DNA of 18,686 nucleotides, from contig DITO01000229.1 in NCBI GenBank assembly GCA_002422065.1, positions 10,417 to 29,102 of the forward strand, given 5' to 3'. Below, one piece after another: positions 1 to 6,987 of the stretch. The notes under the pieces were generated by a model. The model was not told the origin of the DNA. It searched no databases and saw nothing but the letters and a program-made list of their open reading frames with translations. How positions within the stretch are numbered: the first letter of the stretch is position 1; every line of letters starts with the position of its first letter. The position numbers and the translations under genes were made by a program. This DNA is from Erysipelotrichaceae bacterium UBA6182. Lineage in GTDB: Bacteria; Bacillota_I; Bacilli_A; Erysipelotrichales; Erysipelotrichaceae.

Positions 1-227
1 TTTCTAATATCTAGATTAAATCGTTGTCCTAATCCTTCTTTGGTTTGTACTAATAAATCACTGCGATCTTCTATAACTCCTGAAATATGATAGGGAAGTC
101 CACAATTCGCAAATGAAATGTATTCATCTTTTTCAAACATAATAATTTGTGCATCTTCATTTAGACGACGTAGTCGAGCTGCAGCGGTTGCGCCTCCAGC
201 GACACCGCCTATAATAATAATCTTCAT
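1..227 (-). CDS. CoA-disulfide reductase / NADH oxidase-type flavoprotein (N-terminal part only)
   Basis: The first 75 residues of an FAD-dependent pyridine nucleotide-disulfide oxidoreductase; the gene runs off the left edge. The N-terminus MKIIIIGGVAGGATAAARLR is a Rossmann FAD-binding motif. It is followed by an acidic strand end (IIMFEKDEYISFA) and the single-cysteine motif SFANCGLPYH. In the CoA-disulfide reductase/NADH oxidase/persulfide reductase family that lone Cys is the redox centre. Lipoamide dehydrogenases instead carry a CxxxxC pair, so this is not the missing L protein of the nearby glycine cleavage genes. The start ATG overlaps the upstream Nudix stop as TGATG, which suggests translational coupling. 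The exact substrate (CoA disulfide, oxygen, persulfide) cannot be decided from this fragment, nor can the presence of a C-terminal rhodanese domain. Confidence 0.85.
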   Translation of the reverse strand, partial: MKIIIIGGVAGGATAAARLRRLNEDAQIIMFEKDEYISFANCGLPYHISGVIEDRSDLLVQTKEGLGQRFNLDIR

Positions 228-625
228 CAATGGTTTCTCCTTAGTAGTGACTTGACTTGATCAAAGAGTAAATAGTCAGCTTCAAGCCAAGGGATGGATG
301 TAAGCTCTGCTTCACTGAGCCATAATACATCATCATGGACGCTTAAACTGATATCGTATTCATTGACATTACAATGATACGCATGCAAAGTAATGACAAA
401 ATCATCATAAGCATAGCGAATAGTATCTACATACGATATCAAATCAACCGTCACTGATATTTCCTCTTGGCATTCACGAATGAGTGCTTGAGCATGACTT
501 TCATTGGCTTCAATTTTCCCACCCACAAACTCGTAGAAGCCTGCATATTTGCCATGATTACGACGAAATGCTCCTACTTTTTGGTTGTGAATAAAGATTG
601 CTGCTACTCCAGTGAAATGTTTCAT
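227..625 (-). CDS. Nudix hydrolase, MutT/CTP-pyrophosphohydrolase type
   Basis: A 132-residue single-domain Nudix protein that probably hydrolyses a nucleoside triphosphate or related diphosphate, with cytoplasmic housekeeping of oxidised or non-canonical nucleotides as the likely role. The Nudix box is visible at residues 36-58: G36, E42, R50-E51 and E54-E55 are all in place. The usual Gly near the box end is Ser57. The preceding YEFVGGKIE resembles the WEFPGGKIE of MutT-like enzymes. Length is typical for the family. The start follows a weak GGTCAAAGAT leader and an extended -10 promoter about 17 bases upstream. The stop codon overlaps the start of the flavoprotein gene, so the two form a transcription unit. 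Substrate specificity is not predictable here. Confidence 0.9.
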   Translation of the reverse strand: MKHFTGVAAIFIHNQKVGAFRRNHGKYAGFYEFVGGKIEANESHAQALIRECQEEISVTVDLISYVDTIRYAYDDFVITLHAYHCNVNEYDISLSVHDDVLWLSEAELTSIPWLEADYLLFDQVKSLLRRNH

Positions 626-641
626 ATCTTTGACCTGTCTT

Positions 642-670
642 ATTGTATCACTCTATGGAATCACTTTAAA
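642..670 (-). promoter_or_regulatory. Promoter for the Nudix-flavoprotein unit
   Basis: On the minus strand TACAAT (642-647) is preceded by TGA, giving an extended -10 (TGATACAAT). A TTTAAA hexamer lies 17 bases upstream as a four-of-six -35. The predicted start of transcription is near 635, leaving a leader of about 10 bases before the ATG at 625. Confidence 0.5.
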
Positions 671-1055
671 GCGTTTTGAGATAAAAATTCAAGAAATGTC
701 CCAAACTAAGAAAGAAGAGAAAAGGAATCATAGTTCTTTGGTTAAAAAGAGCATGAATTAGTGCAAGAGAAGATGCAATCAATAGTATAAAACACCATTC
801 ATGAAAAGATCTTGTTAGCAACATAATCAACAAAACGTCACGATCAGCAGAACCCATTATTTCTGTAAGGACACAAACCACTAAAAATAGTGTAATGATA
901 CCAAAACTAAAAGGATTGATATGATGAAATGGAAAACATAAAAGCGAGATAACTAATAATAACCATAAATCAATTTCACGTACACTAAAGGTGTGGGCAT
1001 CATCCCATCCAAGTTTTATCCAAATCATCCAATAAAAAAGCATGGTTAATTCCAT
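666..1055 (-). pseudogene. Short degenerate prepilin peptidase (A24/ComC-like) membrane protein, possibly a remnant
   Basis: A hydrophobic ORF of up to 129 residues with about four predicted membrane segments. The C-terminal half resembles type IV prepilin peptidases. MGSADRDVLL stands where the family has a GxGD(V/I)KLL motif, and MIPFLFFLSLG stands where it has IPFGPFLALG. A possible first aspartate region is DDAHTFSVREI. If this is a family member, the N-terminal cysteine-containing/methylase portion is absent and the GxGD motif reads GSAD, so activity is doubtful. No ribosome site precedes the first ATG (1055), and both it and the next ATG (1043) lie inside the gcv terminator hairpin. The first Met outside is at 1028. 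No competence or pilin genes are in the window. It could instead be a small unrelated membrane protein; the assignment is by pattern only. Confidence 0.45.
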
Positions 1056-1060
1056 GCTTT
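1030..1060 (-). terminator. Rho-independent terminator of the glycine cleavage operon
   Basis: Read on the minus strand, arms AAAGCATGG and CCATGCTTT (1052-1060 and 1037-1045) pair perfectly around a six-base AATTAA loop and run into a CTTTTTTATT tract. It lies 15 bases after the gcvPB stop. Confidence 0.85.
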
Positions 1061-1074
1061 AATATTGATCTTAT

Positions 1075-2511
1075 CTACTTAGATTCCTTTTGGTATTTAA
1101 CAATGGGTACACGAGCGGCTAATACATCATCAACACGTTTCACAGGAGTTGTGTAAGGTGCATTTTGAAGATAACTAGGATCTTCTATCATCTTCTGGTA
1201 AAGCATTTTAAAGAGTGCAATGGCTTCGTCTAAAGTTGACTTGCTTTCTGTTTCATTTGGTTCAATCATTAATGCTTCATGAACTATTTGAGGGAAATAC
1301 ATGGTTGGTGGATGCATATTGAAATCAAGCATTGCTTTTGATAAATCTTTAGCACTCACATGATAGATATCTTTTTCTTTTTCAAGAGTAAGTACAAATT
1401 CATGCATGCAAATCTGAGGATAAGCAACAGTAAATATATCACTGAGATGATGCATCATATAGTTAGCATTAAGAATTGCTACTTTTGATACTTCAGTAAG
1501 TCCTTTTCCATTGAATAAGATGTAAGTAAGGGCACGCATCGTTGTTAAGAAATTACCGTGAAATGAGCGCATCCGTCCAATACTATGTGTTGGAGCAAAG
1601 GATAATGAATCAGGTTGTTCTCTTAAGTAAGAACCTTTTGGTAAGAATGGAGTTAGGAACTTTTTGACTCCGACTGGTCCTGAACCAGGACCACCACCAC
1701 CATGTGGGGTAGAGAATGTTTTATGTAGATTTAAATGGACTACATCAAATCCCATATCTCCAGGACGTGATAGTCCCATGATAGCATTTAAGTTAGCTCC
1801 ATCATAATAGAGTAAACCACCTGCATCATGAACTAAATCAGCAATCGCTTTAATGTTAGGATCAAAGAGTCCTAATGTATTTGGATTAGTTAACATGAGG
1901 GCTGCTGTGGTCTCATCCACAAGAGATTTTAATGCTTCAAAATCAACACCGCCATTAGCATCAGACTTCACCGTAACAACATCAAATCCAGCCATAACAG
2001 CACTTGCTGGATTCGTACCATGAGCAGCATCAGGAACTATGACTTTAGTACGTTTTGCATCATTATTAGCACGATGATAAGCAGCAATAATAAGCATACC
2101 TGTAAACTCACCATGAGCTCCTGCAGCAGGTTGAAGTGTGAACTCATCCATGCCACATATCTCACTTAAAGCATCTTGCAGGTGTCTCATTGCTTTGAGA
2201 TTACCTTGGACACTCCATGATGGTTGATATGGATGAGTCTTCGCAAAACCTTCAAGACTTGCGACATCTTCATTGAGTTTAGGATTATATTTCATTGTAC
2301 AAGATCCTAAAGGATAGAAACCTGTATCAACACCATGAGCCATTCTTGATAAACCAATATAATGGCGAACTAAATCGATTTCTGCAATTTCAGGAAGATC
2401 AGGGAGCGATTGAGCTTCAAAATCCTTGAAATCTACATCTTGACATGAAGATGAAGGAAACGTTACTGCACGATGTCCAGTAGCACTAAGTTCAAAAATA
2501 AGTTTAGCCAT
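1075..2511 (-). CDS. gcvPB: Glycine dehydrogenase (decarboxylating) subunit 2, P protein
   Basis: The 478-residue pyridoxal-phosphate-bearing half of the two-subunit P protein of the glycine cleavage system. With GcvPA it decarboxylates glycine and transfers the aminomethyl group to lipoylated GcvH. The cofactor lysine is K264 in NLHKTFSTPH, followed by the glycine-rich loop GGGGPGSG (271-278). PDAAHGTNPASA (160-171) and the catalytic-type YPLGSCTMKYNP (66-77) are also family hallmarks. Length is normal. Its ATG overlaps the gcvPA end by 8 bases, and a full GGAGGTGA ribosome site lies inside the gcvPA 3' end. This indicates coupled, equimolar synthesis. It is the last gene of the operon and is followed by a strong terminator. 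Confidence 0.97.
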   Translation of the reverse strand: MAKLIFELSATGHRAVTFPSSSCQDVDFKDFEAQSLPDLPEIAEIDLVRHYIGLSRMAHGVDTGFYPLGSCTMKYNPKLNEDVASLEGFAKTHPYQPSWSVQGNLKAMRHLQDALSEICGMDEFTLQPAAGAHGEFTGMLIIAAYHRANNDAKRTKVIVPDAAHGTNPASAVMAGFDVVTVKSDANGGVDFEALKSLVDETTAALMLTNPNTLGLFDPNIKAIADLVHDAGGLLYYDGANLNAIMGLSRPGDMGFDVVHLNLHKTFSTPHGGGGPGSGPVGVKKFLTPFLPKGSYLREQPDSLSFAPTHSIGRMRSFHGNFLTTMRALTYILFNGKGLTEVSKVAILNANYMMHHLSDIFTVAYPQICMHEFVLTLEKEKDIYHVSAKDLSKAMLDFNMHPPTMYFPQIVHEALMIEPNETESKSTLDEAIALFKMLYQKMIEDPSYLQNAPYTTPVKRVDDVLAARVPIVKYQKESK

Positions 2512-3820
2512 GGTTCACCTCCGCTAGCATGGTCACAATGTCATCAAGTTTTTGATCACTTGTTGTTTCACTGACGCACCATAACATATGTTTGTCATCA
2601 AGAATTAAACCACTTAAGATACCATGTTTTGCTAAAGAGGATTCAATCAGTGAAGTTGAAACTGGAGTTGTTGTTACAAATTCATGAAAGAACTCATGAG
2701 GATAGGTAAGTTTATATCCAATGGACTCAAGTTTGCGAGCTAAAGTATGGGCTTTGTTAGCACATTGTGTTGCTACTTCTTTTAAACCGACAGGTCCAAT
2801 AGAAGATAGATACATCGCTGCGGTCAAAGCACAATGAGCTTGGTTTGAGCAAATACTACTTGTTGCTTTTTCACGTCGAATATGTTGTTCACGTGCTTGT
2901 AATGTGAGTGTAAATGCTCTTTGTCCTTCAGAATCTAGTGTTTGTCCAACAATTCGACCCGGCAAGCGACGCACATACTTATCACTCGTACACATAAAGC
3001 CAAGATAAGGTCCTCCAAAGGCAAGATTTAATCCAAAAGGTTGAGCTTCACCAACCACAATATCTGCTCCATATGATCCTGGATTGGCAAGTCGACCTAA
3101 AGTCATAGGATTTACGGAAACGATAAATTTAACTTTTGAATCAGTAATGCTTTGGCGAATTGAAGACACATCCTCAAGGATTCCAAAGTAATTAGGATGT
3201 TGCACCAAGACTGCACATACAGACTCATCAAGTTGCTCCTTCAAAGAATCCAAAGATGTTTGTCCGTCATTGAGTTCAATCATCTTGATCGTGACATCAA
3301 GTTCTTGGACATAAGTTCTAATGACTTCAATGGTCTCTGGGTGAAGCGCATTTGATAATAAGACGGTTCTTCTACCACGCTCATAACTCATTGAGATAGC
3401 TTCCGCAGCTGCGGTAGCACCATCATAGACAGAAGCATTAGCAGCATCCATCCCTGTAAGTGATGCAATCATGGATTGAAATTCAAAAATCGATTGTAAT
3501 ATCCCTTGGGATAATTCAGATTGGTAAGGAGTATAAGCTGTTACGAATTCTTCACGAGCTGATAGGTGCTTAACCACAGAAGGAACATAGTGATCATACG
3601 CACCAGCACCTCTTAGAATAGTATTGAATACTACATTTTGTGATGCATAGTTTTTCATGATTTGAAAAACTTCAAACTCACTTAGTCCATCAGGCAAATT
3701 AAGTTCACGTTTTAATCGAACATTATCAGGTATCGTACTTAAAAGTGAATCCCAAGTTTGAGCAATGGAGGAAAGCATTTGAGCTTGATCTTCTTTAGTA
3801 TGAGGAATATAGGTTCCCAT
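2504..3820 (-). CDS. gcvPA: Glycine dehydrogenase (decarboxylating) subunit 1, P protein
   Basis: The 438-residue N-terminal half of the split glycine decarboxylase. It contains the family start MGTYIPHTKEDQAQML, the stretch YTPYQSELSQGILQSIFEFQ, the SVYDGATAAAEA region and GEAQPFGLNLAFGGPYLGFM. It has the aminotransferase-like fold but not the cofactor lysine, which is in GcvPB. The two form the alpha2beta2 P protein. The start is supported by a GGAGG site 5 bases before the ATG (GGAGGTTATT), in the 11-base gap after gcvH. The split gcvPA/gcvPB arrangement is the rule in Bacillota, in contrast to the single-chain GcvP of proteobacteria and eukaryotes. Confidence 0.97.
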   Translation of the reverse strand: MGTYIPHTKEDQAQMLSSIAQTWDSLLSTIPDNVRLKRELNLPDGLSEFEVFQIMKNYASQNVVFNTILRGAGAYDHYVPSVVKHLSAREEFVTAYTPYQSELSQGILQSIFEFQSMIASLTGMDAANASVYDGATAAAEAISMSYERGRRTVLLSNALHPETIEVIRTYVQELDVTIKMIELNDGQTSLDSLKEQLDESVCAVLVQHPNYFGILEDVSSIRQSITDSKVKFIVSVNPMTLGRLANPGSYGADIVVGEAQPFGLNLAFGGPYLGFMCTSDKYVRRLPGRIVGQTLDSEGQRAFTLTLQAREQHIRREKATSSICSNQAHCALTAAMYLSSIGPVGLKEVATQCANKAHTLARKLESIGYKLTYPHEFFHEFVTTTPVSTSLIESSLAKHGILSGLILDDKHMLWCVSETTSDQKLDDIVTMLAEVNHG

Positions 3821-3831
3821 AATAACCTCCT

Positions 3832-4215
3832 TTACTGTAGATCTTCTAGAAACTTAGTGTAATCCTGCGCATTTAATAGACCACTGACATCAAAACTTCC
3901 TTCAACTTTAATAATCCATGTTGCGTAAGGATCTTGGTTCAATAGTTCTGGTGAATCTTCGAGTGCACTATTGATTTCAATGATTGAGCCACTGATTGGA
4001 GAATAAACATCAGAAACTGCTTTTACTGATTCAACATCACAGAAACGTTCATTGAATTTGACAGCATCACCGACTTCTGGAAGCGCAACATAGACAATGT
4101 CGCCTAACGCATGTTGAGCAAAATCAGAAATGCCCACTAAAAATGTGGTTTCATCCACGGGTTTGACCCATTCATGAGTCTTTAAATAAAAATAACCTTC
4201 TTGTACACTGTTCAT
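3832..4215 (-). CDS. gcvH: Glycine cleavage system H protein (lipoyl carrier)
   Basis: A 127-residue lipoyl-domain protein that shuttles the aminomethyl and dihydrolipoyl arms between the P, T and L proteins. The lipoylated lysine is K65 in DVESVKAVSDVYSP. The N-terminal THEWVKP and GISDFAQHALGDIVYVALP segments are diagnostic. Start choice is firm: GGAGG lies 6 bases before the ATG, immediately after the gcvT stop. Lipoate is presumably attached by the ligase encoded at the head of this gene cluster. In some Firmicutes GcvH is also the relay from which lipoyl groups pass to other complexes; nothing here tests that. Confidence 0.97.
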   Translation of the reverse strand: MNSVQEGYFYLKTHEWVKPVDETTFLVGISDFAQHALGDIVYVALPEVGDAVKFNERFCDVESVKAVSDVYSPISGSIIEINSALEDSPELLNQDPYATWIIKVEGSFDVSGLLNAQDYTKFLEDLQ

Positions 4216-4224
4216 AGTGACCTC

Positions 4225-5271
4225 CTATTTTTTTATAAATGGTAATTTAATAATCTCGAGTCGATACGGTTTACTGCGAATGATACAATTAAAATCTGTG
4301 TTTAAGTCACAATCGGCTTTTATAAGAGCCATTGCGATACCACGTTTTAAAGAAGGGGAGAATGTACCACTACTGACAACACCAACCACTTGTCCATCTT
4401 GAGTGATTTCATAACCTTCACGTGGAATAACCTTTTCATTAAGGATAAAACCAATACGCTTAGTATGAGGAACATAATCTTCTAATCCAAACAAATGACG
4501 ACGTGTCTTTGGCATAAACATGCCTAATCCCACATCAAGGGGTGTAAGATGATCATTTAACTCATGACCATAGAGGGGCATACCAGCTTCAAGTCTTAAA
4601 CTATCACGTGCTCCAAGTCCACAGGGAAGTACTTGATCACTTAAACTAAGTAGATAGGTCCAAAGCTTTTCAGCATCTTTGTTTGCTACAATGAACTCAT
4701 ACCCGTGTTCACCAGTATAGCCAGTACGAGAGATAAACATTTCGAATCCATTGAATGTGCCATGTTTAAAGGTATAGTAGTCTAATGGTTCTGGGATAAG
4801 TTGTTGGATAAGTGTTTGTGTGAGGGGCCCTTGAAAAGCGATTACACTATAAAGATCACTTTCATCTTCCACAAGTGACTCATCTTTGAATGTCTCACTT
4901 AGATATTCCACTACCTTGTCTTTATTTGCTCCATTCACAATAATCAAAACTTCATCAGGACATGTCTTCATACATAAGACATCATCAACCAAAGTTCCAT
5001 CTTTTCTTAAAACAAAACCATACTTGACCTGATTGATGTTTAAAGCATCAATGTCCATGGATAAGACTTGACGAGCTTGATTAAGTGCTCTTTCTCCTTT
5101 AAAAAACAGTTGCCCCATATGGGATACATCAAAAATCCCGGCTTGGGTGCGAACTGCTTCATGTTCTAGGATAATGCCTGTTTCATAATGAACAGGGAGT
5201 AAAGTATTATAAAAATCAATCATTTTAGCATGATGTGATTCATGCCATGGTTTGAGGGCCGTAGTTTTCAT
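4225..5271 (-). CDS. gcvT: Aminomethyltransferase (T protein of glycine cleavage)
   Basis: A 348-residue tetrahydrofolate-dependent aminomethyltransferase. It releases ammonia and makes 5,10-methylene-tetrahydrofolate from the aminomethyl group carried on GcvH. Visible motifs: GIFDVSHMGQ (46-54), the folate-site Asp region LVDDVLC (D96/D97), RTGYTGEHGYE (182-192) and GARDSLRLEAGMPLYGHE (220-237). Length is slightly short of the common 360-370 but ends in a normal C-terminal barrel region. The start is set by AAGGAG 6 bases before the ATG. It is separated from lplA by 51 bases that hold a promoter and a dyad, so it can be transcribed alone or as part of the longer lplA unit. Confidence 0.96.
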   Translation of the reverse strand: MKTTALKPWHESHHAKMIDFYNTLLPVHYETGIILEHEAVRTQAGIFDVSHMGQLFFKGERALNQARQVLSMDIDALNINQVKYGFVLRKDGTLVDDVLCMKTCPDEVLIIVNGANKDKVVEYLSETFKDESLVEDESDLYSVIAFQGPLTQTLIQQLIPEPLDYYTFKHGTFNGFEMFISRTGYTGEHGYEFIVANKDAEKLWTYLLSLSDQVLPCGLGARDSLRLEAGMPLYGHELNDHLTPLDVGLGMFMPKTRRHLFGLEDYVPHTKRIGFILNEKVIPREGYEITQDGQVVGVVSSGTFSPSLKRGIAMALIKADCDLNTDFNCIIRSKPYRLEIIKLPFIKK

Positions 5272-5289
5272 TCGTGCTCCTTTTCTATC

Positions 5290-5319
5290 ATTATACTAAA
5301 TATCACTCACACCTGTGAA
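5290..5319 (-). promoter_or_regulatory. Promoter for gcvT-gcvH-gcvPA-gcvPB
   Basis: On the minus strand TTCACA (5314-5319, five of six to TTGACA) is separated by 18 bases from a perfect TATAAT (5290-5295). Transcription would start near 5283, giving a 12-base leader that is almost entirely the ribosome site (AAAGGAGCACGA). Confidence 0.7.
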
Positions 5320-5323
5320 TGAT
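5302..5323. promoter_or_regulatory. Dyad overlapping the gcvT -35 (candidate operator)
   Basis: The 11-base arms ATCACTCACAC and CTGTGAATGAT are inverted repeats of each other at 9 of 11 positions (core TCACA / TGTGA plus ATCA / TGAT). The dyad covers the -35 hexamer TTCACA and the end of lplA. No T-tract follows on the minus strand, so it looks more like a protein-binding site than a terminator. The binding protein is unknown. Confidence 0.45.
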
Positions 5324-6285
5324 TAGGACATAAAAATTTCATGAATAATTTCAATTAAATATTCTTCATGAGGATGATCAATGACTTTGAGTAAAAGAGC
5401 ATCTTTTCTAAATGGTTGATTTAGAAAGAAGGATTCAAGTGTTTCTTTTAAATCAATAATGAGACTATCGGTAAATACTTGGACACTTTGAACAATATTT
5501 TGATGTGTTGTTATGAATAAGATAACTTCACCAAAGCCAAATTTCTTATGAAGAGATGCTTCAAAACTTGGGATTGGTTCAAGTCTAAATGAAGCGGAAC
5601 TATAATGTTCTATTAAATCATGGCATGTTGATGTATCCATTGGAATAGTTTTAAGTTTAGTATTGAAGACAGATTCATACGCTTGCGTGAGTGATAAGGA
5701 TAAAGTTTCTAAGGTAAGTTCAGGATTAAATTCTTTTAAGTTCTTAACACGTTTTCTTACACTTTCAACACCTTTTGAAGCTAGTTTGACTGAAGAGACA
5801 TTCAGGTATTTACCTAAGTCTTCCATCTTAACATCGAATAATAAGGTTCCATGATGTAGTGAGTGTGTACTTGTATTTGCAAAGGCATTCCCACTTACTT
5901 TAAAGCCTTCAACTTCAATATCATTACGTCCTGAAAAAGAAGCATTAATTCCAAAGTGTTTTAAGGCATCAATGATGACTTGAAGGTTCTTTTCAAGATC
6001 ATAACTAGTTTTAGGTGCAATGAATGTAAAGTTAAGATTTCCGTGGTCATGATAAACTGCTCCGCCCCCAGAAGATCGTCGTGCTAAGTAACCACCACTT
6101 TCTGTAAGTTCATCAACTTTGCATTCTTTAAATGCATTTTGATTCTTTCCAATAACCACAGTATGATGATTTTGCCATAAGTAAAACAAGCATTCGTCCT
6201 CTTTAAGATGATGCAATTGGTAGTCTTCATAGGCAAGATTAATGTATGGGTTGTATTGTGATGATGTCACAAGATAATGTTTCAT
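5323..6285 (-). CDS. lplA: Lipoate-protein ligase A
   Basis: A 320-residue ligase that activates free lipoate with ATP and attaches it to lysines of lipoyl domains, here very probably GcvH. Motifs: RRSSGGGAVYHDHGN (69-83, lipoyl-AMP pocket), GRNDIEVEGFKVSGNAF with the catalytic-type K129, and LNVSSVKLASKGVESVRKRV (161-180). A C-terminal accessory domain fills the remainder, as in LplA/LplJ-type single-chain enzymes. The reading frame is open to an upstream ATG at 6303. That ATG would lie ahead of the predicted transcription start, whereas GGAGG stands 5 bases before the ATG at 6285, so the shorter start is chosen. It is the first gene of the minus-strand glycine cleavage cluster. Confidence 0.95.
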   Translation of the reverse strand: MKHYLVTSSQYNPYINLAYEDYQLHHLKEDECLFYLWQNHHTVVIGKNQNAFKECKVDELTESGGYLARRSSGGGAVYHDHGNLNFTFIAPKTSYDLEKNLQVIIDALKHFGINASFSGRNDIEVEGFKVSGNAFANTSTHSLHHGTLLFDVKMEDLGKYLNVSSVKLASKGVESVRKRVKNLKEFNPELTLETLSLSLTQAYESVFNTKLKTIPMDTSTCHDLIEHYSSASFRLEPIPSFEASLHKKFGFGEVILFITTHQNIVQSVQVFTDSLIIDLKETLESFFLNQPFRKDALLLKVIDHPHEEYLIEIIHEIFMS

Positions 6286-6305
6286 AAATTCCTCCGTGTA
6301 CATTT

Positions 6306-6311
6306 ATTATA
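6306..6311 (-). promoter_or_regulatory. Probable -10 of the lplA promoter
   Basis: A perfect TATAAT on the minus strand 20 bases before the lplA ATG (predicted start of transcription near 6299, 14-base leader containing GGAGG). No good -35 is visible at 16-18 bases, only TGATTT. It lies back to back with the tetR promoter. Confidence 0.5.
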
Positions 6312-6338
6312 CATGAACAAACCTTTAAAAATCATACA

Positions 6339-6367
6339 TTGACATCATCTTTAATTTTAGATATAGT
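6339..6367 (+). promoter_or_regulatory. tetR-ABC operon promoter
   Basis: TTGACA (6339-6344), a 17-base spacer and TATAGT (6362-6367): a near-consensus vegetative promoter. The predicted start of transcription is near 6374, inside the palindrome at 6370-6389. Confidence 0.8.
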
Positions 6368-6369
6368 AT

Positions 6370-6389
6370 ATATGACAGGGTTGTCATAT
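6370..6389. promoter_or_regulatory. Palindromic operator at the tetR start
   Basis: Perfect 8-base inverted arms ATATGACA and TGTCATAT around a GGGT spacer. The site runs from just after the -10 across the predicted transcription start and into the tetR ATG (6388). Position, size and symmetry fit an autoregulatory TetR-family operator. A weak AGGG inside the spacer may serve as ribosome site. Confidence 0.65.
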
Positions 6390-6987
6390 GCCAAAAGAAA
6401 CATTTAATAATTTACCAATTGAAAAGCAGAATGTGATCTTTAATGCATGCATTAAGGAATTTTCAACATATCCATTCTCTCAAGCTTCAATTAATCAAAT
6501 TATTAAGAATGCAGGGATTTCAAGAGGGTCGTTTTATCAGTATTTTGAAGATAAATGGGATGCTTATGGAATGATGATGGGTCGTATCGCTCAGGAGAAA
6601 ATGTCATTATTACCACCACCATCATTGAAAAATCATTTCTTTGATGTTATGGAACAGTTTTTTCATAACACGATGGAGTGGATTAAACTAAAGCCTGATT
6701 ATTTTCAAATAGGTGTATTAATTGATTATGATTATGATGAGCTTATCGTCAAGTTGAAAGAAGCAACTAAAGTTCGCCTTATGTTTTTAGAAGATATGAT
6801 ACGTGCAGATCAATCTCACAAGCTTATTGATCCTACTGTGAATCCAAGTGACTTAGTCGATATGATTACAGAAGTGAGCAAGTCTGCATTACTAAAAGCA
6901 TATCGCTCATCTGATTTTGAAGAAATGGAAAAGATCTTTCTTACCCGACTACATATCATTAAAAAAGGAGTACAAGTCCATGTTTAA
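6388..6987 (+). CDS. TetR/AcrR-family transcriptional repressor
   Basis: A 199-residue regulator. The N-terminal helix-turn-helix (about 31-56) contains SQASINQIIKNAGISRGSFY and QYFEDKW, the classic TetR DNA-recognition signature. The remainder is a helical ligand-binding domain of no recognisable specificity. It heads a plus-strand operon with an ABC-2 exporter, overlapping the ATPase gene by 8 bases. A perfect palindrome sits on its own promoter start, so it most likely represses itself and the exporter until an effector, perhaps a drug or membrane-active compound, binds. The effector is unknown. The promoter is close to consensus and the leader is only about 14 bases. Confidence 0.92.
   Translation: MPKETFNNLPIEKQNVIFNACIKEFSTYPFSQASINQIIKNAGISRGSFYQYFEDKWDAYGMMMGRIAQEKMSLLPPPSLKNHFFDVMEQFFHNTMEWIKLKPDYFQIGVLIDYDYDELIVKLKEATKVRLMFLEDMIRADQSHKLIDPTVNPSDLVDMITEVSKSALLKAYRSSDFEEMEKIFLTRLHIIKKGVQVHV

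Noticed and set aside
1..227. Reading the flavoprotein as dihydrolipoyl dehydrogenase (L protein)
   Set aside because: It has the single-Cys CGLPY motif, not the CxxxxC redox pair of lipoamide dehydrogenases.
5272..5322. Glycine riboswitch upstream of gcvT
   Set aside because: Only 51 bases separate lplA and gcvT, and the sequence holds a promoter and dyad, too short for the aptamer.
6286..6303. Longer lplA start giving six extra residues (MYTEEF)
   Set aside because: The GGAGG ribosome site lies within those codons and the predicted transcription start is downstream of that ATG.
6917..6979. Upstream extension of the ABC ATPase inside tetR
   Set aside because: AAAGGAG precedes the ATG at 6980 and the family N-terminus begins there.
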